Origin: Bacteriovorax sp. MedPE-SWde
Lineage (GTDB): Bacteria; Bdellovibrionota; Bacteriovoracia; Bacteriovoracales; Bacteriovoracaceae
Direction: 5' to 3'
DNA: 64,000 bases
Assembly: GCA_001874305.1 (NCBI GenBank)
Contig: MPCU01000004.1
Location: 124,001-188,000 of the forward strand
Position 1 is the stretch's first letter; each line of letters opens with the position of its first letter. The notes beneath the pieces were generated by a model. It was not told the DNA's origin. It ran no database searches and saw only the letters and a program-made list of their open reading frames with translations. Shown piece after piece: positions 61,283 through 64,000 of the stretch. Position numbers and translations under genes: made by a program.

Positions 61283-61702
61283 TTAAAATAAAGCGTTATC
61301 TGCGTATGGAAAAAGTGGTGTTGCACAGGCCTGAACTCTTCTATTAAAAGAGATGTATTTCTGCCCATTCTCATACCATCTCACCTCTACAACTTCTTTC
61401 GTGAAGTGATCTGAGATGATCAGAACGTCTCCAAACATCTCCATTTGTGAAGTTTGAAGATGGTCAAAAGACTCTACGAAAACATATTGCCCATATGGTG
61501 CAGACCATACAGGAGATGACATATCATCAACAAAGTTAGTCTTATCGATTTCTAACCAAGTCTTCATGTCCTTTGCATCTTTTAGGAATTTACTCGCTTT
61601 TCTAAACTCAAAACCAACTGACTTTAATTCTCTATCAATGCATGGTGATTTTGCCATTATATTGAAGCTGAAAATAGCCGCAAGAATAGTGATAAATTTC
61701 AT
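61283..61702 (-). CDS. Small exported protein, function unknown
   Basis: The 139-residue product has a signal peptide (MKFITILAAIFSFNIMA) and two Cys (SPCIDREL, VQACATPL). The mature part is mixed alpha/beta, with EVVEVRWYENGQKYISF. No family is recognised. It is followed by a strong terminator. Confidence 0.65.
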   Translation of the reverse strand: MKFITILAAIFSFNIMAKSPCIDRELKSVGFEFRKASKFLKDAKDMKTWLEIDKTNFVDDMSSPVWSAPYGQYVFVESFDHLQTSQMEMFGDVLIISDHFTKEVVEVRWYENGQKYISFNRRVQACATPLFPYADNALF

Positions 61703-61779
61703 AATTAACCCCTCATTGTGTTGTGTGAGGGAGTATTCAACCAGTTCACGTTCAGAAGTTCAAGAAAATAAAACTCAGC

Positions 61780-63231
61780 CTATTTAACCTTCCAAACTAC
61801 CATTTGAGCGCCCTCAGAAGAGCTAACACTAAAGCCTGAAGTGATAATACTTCCTTTACTGTCTAATGATAGAGAACGGCACTGATCTGTTTGATCATGT
61901 CCCCCGGCATTATGATGAAGAAAGAAACCATCCGGACTTCCATCTGCAGGATTTTTATCATGGCCAAAAGAAGTATCGATAACACCGTTTTTTGTATATC
62001 TCCAAATTGTCATATCTGGATCATGACTAACGGAGCTCTCACTATGTCCACAAATGATAATGTTATCGTGGTCATCTAGAATAACAGCGTTAGCAAAGTC
62101 TTCTCCATTAGAGGTTCCACCTGCACTATGATGATGGATATATCCATCTTTTATATTATTTCCATCATGATCTTCGCCAAAAGTTGTATCGATATCTCCA
62201 GAGGCTTTGTATTTCCACAAGGCCATATCATATCTAACAGATTGACTCTCAAGGATATGCCCCGCTGCCAAGATATCCCCTTCGCTATTCATTATGACAG
62301 ATTTTATATCACCACTTTTAGAGGAAAAGGATTCAACTCCACCAAAGCTAAAGTTATTATCTAATGAACCAGTCGAGTTAAGTTTCCAAAGAGTCGGCTT
62401 ACCATTTGCTATTCCACCAACAATGACATTTGAGCTTGCGTCTAAAGTTAGAGCATAGGCTTTCTCCGATTGAGCATTACTATCATAGAGAAAGTATCCA
62501 ACTCCATTATAGCTTTGATCAATTCGCCCATCAGAAGTTAACTTCATTATCATCATGTCATCTGAGCCAGAAGAGTTTGAATGACCAGCAAGATAAATAC
62601 TTCCTTCAGAGGAAACCTTTATCGCTGTAACATCTTCAGTTGAAGTTGATGAAAATGAATAAATAATAAATCCATCCTGCTTTCCATCTACAGGATACTT
62701 ATCCTCTCCAAAACTTTGATCAAGTACTCCGTCTGTTGAGTACTTAACGACAATCAAATCGTAATTCAATCCATTATGTGCCTGACCAGTAACAAGAATT
62801 CCACCATCGGATGCAAAAGCAAGTGCCCTACCAAAGTCGTGTTGGTTCCCATTGGCCTTTCCTGTTGGATCGTCTAATACGACGTAACCTTTACCTCCAG
62901 CAAAACTAGTATCTAGTCCTCCATTTTTATCAAGCTTCCAAAGAACGATGTCATACTCAGGGTTTCGTGCATAGCCTGCAATATAAACTTCATCACTAGG
63001 GCCAACAAGAAGGCCTAATCCATCATCATGACTTCCGCTTATATCAAAAGCATTAAATCCTTTCTTCTCAGGACCAAATGTCTCATCAAGGGCCCCAAGA
63101 GCGAGATCTCTTTTAACCTTTCCAGAAATTGGATTCGCAGAAGAAGTGGTCGCACTCTCAGAAGCATTGTCAGAGTTACATGAGTAAAAAATTATTAGAG
63201 GTATAAAGAAGAAAGTTAGGATTTTTGTCAT
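61780..63231 (-). CDS. Delta-60 repeat beta-propeller lipoprotein
   Basis: The 483-residue protein has a lipoprotein signal (IIFYSC) and about seven delta-60-like repeats with LDTSFAGGKGYVV, IDTSFGHDKN and similar D-x-S-F-G starts, each followed by GxxxIYLAGxS-type strands. Such repeats form beta-propellers, often in surface or secreted proteins. It is anchored to a membrane facing the periplasm or exterior. The ligand is unknown. Confidence 0.88.
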   Translation of the reverse strand: MTKILTFFFIPLIIFYSCNSDNASESATTSSANPISGKVKRDLALGALDETFGPEKKGFNAFDISGSHDDGLGLLVGPSDEVYIAGYARNPEYDIVLWKLDKNGGLDTSFAGGKGYVVLDDPTGKANGNQHDFGRALAFASDGGILVTGQAHNGLNYDLIVVKYSTDGVLDQSFGEDKYPVDGKQDGFIIYSFSSTSTEDVTAIKVSSEGSIYLAGHSNSSGSDDMMIMKLTSDGRIDQSYNGVGYFLYDSNAQSEKAYALTLDASSNVIVGGIANGKPTLWKLNSTGSLDNNFSFGGVESFSSKSGDIKSVIMNSEGDILAAGHILESQSVRYDMALWKYKASGDIDTTFGEDHDGNNIKDGYIHHHSAGGTSNGEDFANAVILDDHDNIIICGHSESSVSHDPDMTIWRYTKNGVIDTSFGHDKNPADGSPDGFFLHHNAGGHDQTDQCRSLSLDSKGSIITSGFSVSSSEGAQMVVWKVK

Positions 63232-63261
63232 TACTTCTTATCGTACATTACGATAAAAAAG

Positions 63262-63290
63262 CTTAAAAAAAAGGGAGCTAAAAGCTCCCC
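63262..63290 (-). terminator. Terminator after the truncated gene
   Basis: GGGAGCT (63273-63279) pairs with AGCTCCC (63283-63289). On the minus strand it follows the stop at 63296 and ends with eight T. Confidence 0.92.
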
Positions 63291-63295
63291 TTCAT

Positions 63296-64000
63296 TTATT
63301 TACCACAAGCTTGTGATTTTTCTGTTTTAACTTGTTTTTCAAGTCTCATGATCTTCTCTCCAGTAACTATGTAGTTTAGAGAAACACCACATTTTTTAGA
63401 CTCATCAAATACTCTCTTAAAGAGGTACTTATTCTTGTACGCATACTTTCCAAAATCAGCATATGCTTTAACAAATTCTTTATTATTTGTTCCATAATAC
63501 TTTTTCATTTTCTTAACTTGTTTAAAAACTTTCTTTAAGTTGTAAACAGCATCTTGTTTTTCTCTTTTAATACAGCTTGAGTTTTTCTTACAGTCGTATT
63601 TAATTTGAGCAACAAGGTCATTTCTAAAATCGATCTCTTTAACAGAACTCATTAAGTGTTCTGTATATGCCTTAGAAAAGTCTATCTTCATTTCAACTTT
63701 CGTATAGTTTAGCTTTCCAGATTTCTTAGGAACAACTGTAGAAAGTTCACTGAATAAGTATGTCTTATTCACAAGTCTTCTAACTGCTCTTTTTAGTTTT
63801 TTCGCAGTTCCATTATTCGTTTCATAGCTCCAAACAAAAGACCCTTTAGCATCAAAGTACTCTTTATCATCAAGCTTCGTCTCTGTTACACCAGCATAGA
63901 ATGCCTTTACAGCATTTCTTTCTTTAGTTCCTAAGTTAGAGCTTGTTCCACTTGAATATATACCGTACTGGCTCTTAACCTTTGCACCTGTTTCATGAAC
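63296..64000 (-). CDS. Protein of unknown function, 5' end outside window
   Basis: The frame is open without a stop from the window edge (64000) down to 63296, giving 234 visible residues; the start is outside. The apparent start at 63772 is an internal GTG in a continuing frame. It is Lys-rich, with an EYFDAKGSFVWSYETN segment, RAVRRLVNKTYLF, and a Cys pair (YDCKKNSSC) and a late CGVSLNY. It is probably exported, but I see no signal because the N-terminus is missing. No family recognised. Confidence 0.7.
   Translation of the reverse strand, partial: VHETGAKVKSQYGIYSSGTSSNLGTKERNAVKAFYAGVTETKLDDKEYFDAKGSFVWSYETNNGTAKKLKRAVRRLVNKTYLFSELSTVVPKKSGKLNYTKVEMKIDFSKAYTEHLMSSVKEIDFRNDLVAQIKYDCKKNSSCIKREKQDAVYNLKKVFKQVKKMKKYYGTNNKEFVKAYADFGKYAYKNKYLFKRVFDESKKCGVSLNYIVTGEKIMRLEKQVKTEKSQACGK

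Noticed and set aside
63296-63772. A 158-residue gene starting at 63772
   Set aside because: The frame continues open to the window edge, so 63772 is an internal GTG and the gene is truncated by the window.
1-64000. CRISPR arrays, tRNA or rRNA genes, insertion sequences, prophage
   Set aside because: No direct-repeat arrays, cloverleaf patterns, transposase motifs or phage structural genes were seen on either strand; this was a reading by eye, not a search.

Overview
The window is an AT-rich, gene-dense stretch of a Gram-negative bacterial chromosome. It carries LPS-export genes, outer-membrane barrels, lipoproteins, a TonB-dependent receptor and a flagellar stator. The mix of many exported proteins, two-component proteins, LpoB/LPP20/FecR-type envelope proteins and a sodium-type stator, together with low GC, suggests a marine Bdellovibrionota member such as a Bacteriovoracaceae/Halobacteriovorax-like predator. 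That assignment is inference from gene content; no rRNA or other marker here settles it. No tRNA, rRNA, CRISPR array, insertion sequence or prophage was seen. No gene-free gap exceeds about 260 bases; the longest (7.77-8.02, 36.66-36.89 and 45.11-45.36 kb) hold a riboswitch plus terminator, a weak promoter, and a promoter with a palindrome.

Layout. 0-5.7 kb: end of a sensor kinase, then mostly small exported and membrane proteins, including a barrel gene with no conventional start codon. 5.7-7.9 kb: a TonB receptor under a TPP riboswitch. 8.0-11.8 kb: the lptC(A)-lptB-rpoN-hpf operon, divergent from mutS (11.9-14.5). 14.6-18.3 kb: RDD protein, hybrid histidine kinase and small proteins. 18.4-25.1 kb: aspS and metG interleaved with exported proteins. 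25.1-29.6 kb: PAP2 phosphatase, an FtsB-like protein with a long basic tail, DoxX and a lone E2-type acyltransferase. 29.6-31.2 kb: a His-rich/HupE metal operon. 31.3-36.7 kb: a run of LpoB, COG3014, LPP20 and FecR-type envelope genes. 36.9-41.4 kb: an operon headed by polB with YihY, YggT and an epimerase-like protein. 41.5-45.1 kb: prolyl aminopeptidase, a PTPS-like enzyme, glyoxalase I, and an HTH-like regulator divergent from a pair of paralogous secreted proteins. 45.4-49.2 kb: a four-gene phenylalanine/tyrosine operon. 49.2-55.4 kb: septation-like protein, substrate-binding protein, WYL regulator, pseudouridine synthase, motB-motA and a single-domain response regulator. 55.5-60.4 kb: the replication/ribosome cluster, in transcription order S6-S18, DUF2232, rplI, dnaB, pabB. 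60.6-64 kb: Lon-N protein, secreted protein, delta-60 repeat lipoprotein and a truncated gene.

Most notable: ribosomal proteins S6 and S18 are encoded as one continuous polypeptide; LptC and LptA appear fused; a TPP riboswitch is followed by a UNCG hairpin that hides the Shine-Dalgarno of a TonB receptor; one gene appears to start at AUA; several genes have a -10 box 6-8 nt before the start codon and no Shine-Dalgarno (candidate leaderless mRNAs); and four convergent gene pairs overlap by exactly four bases through their stop codons.
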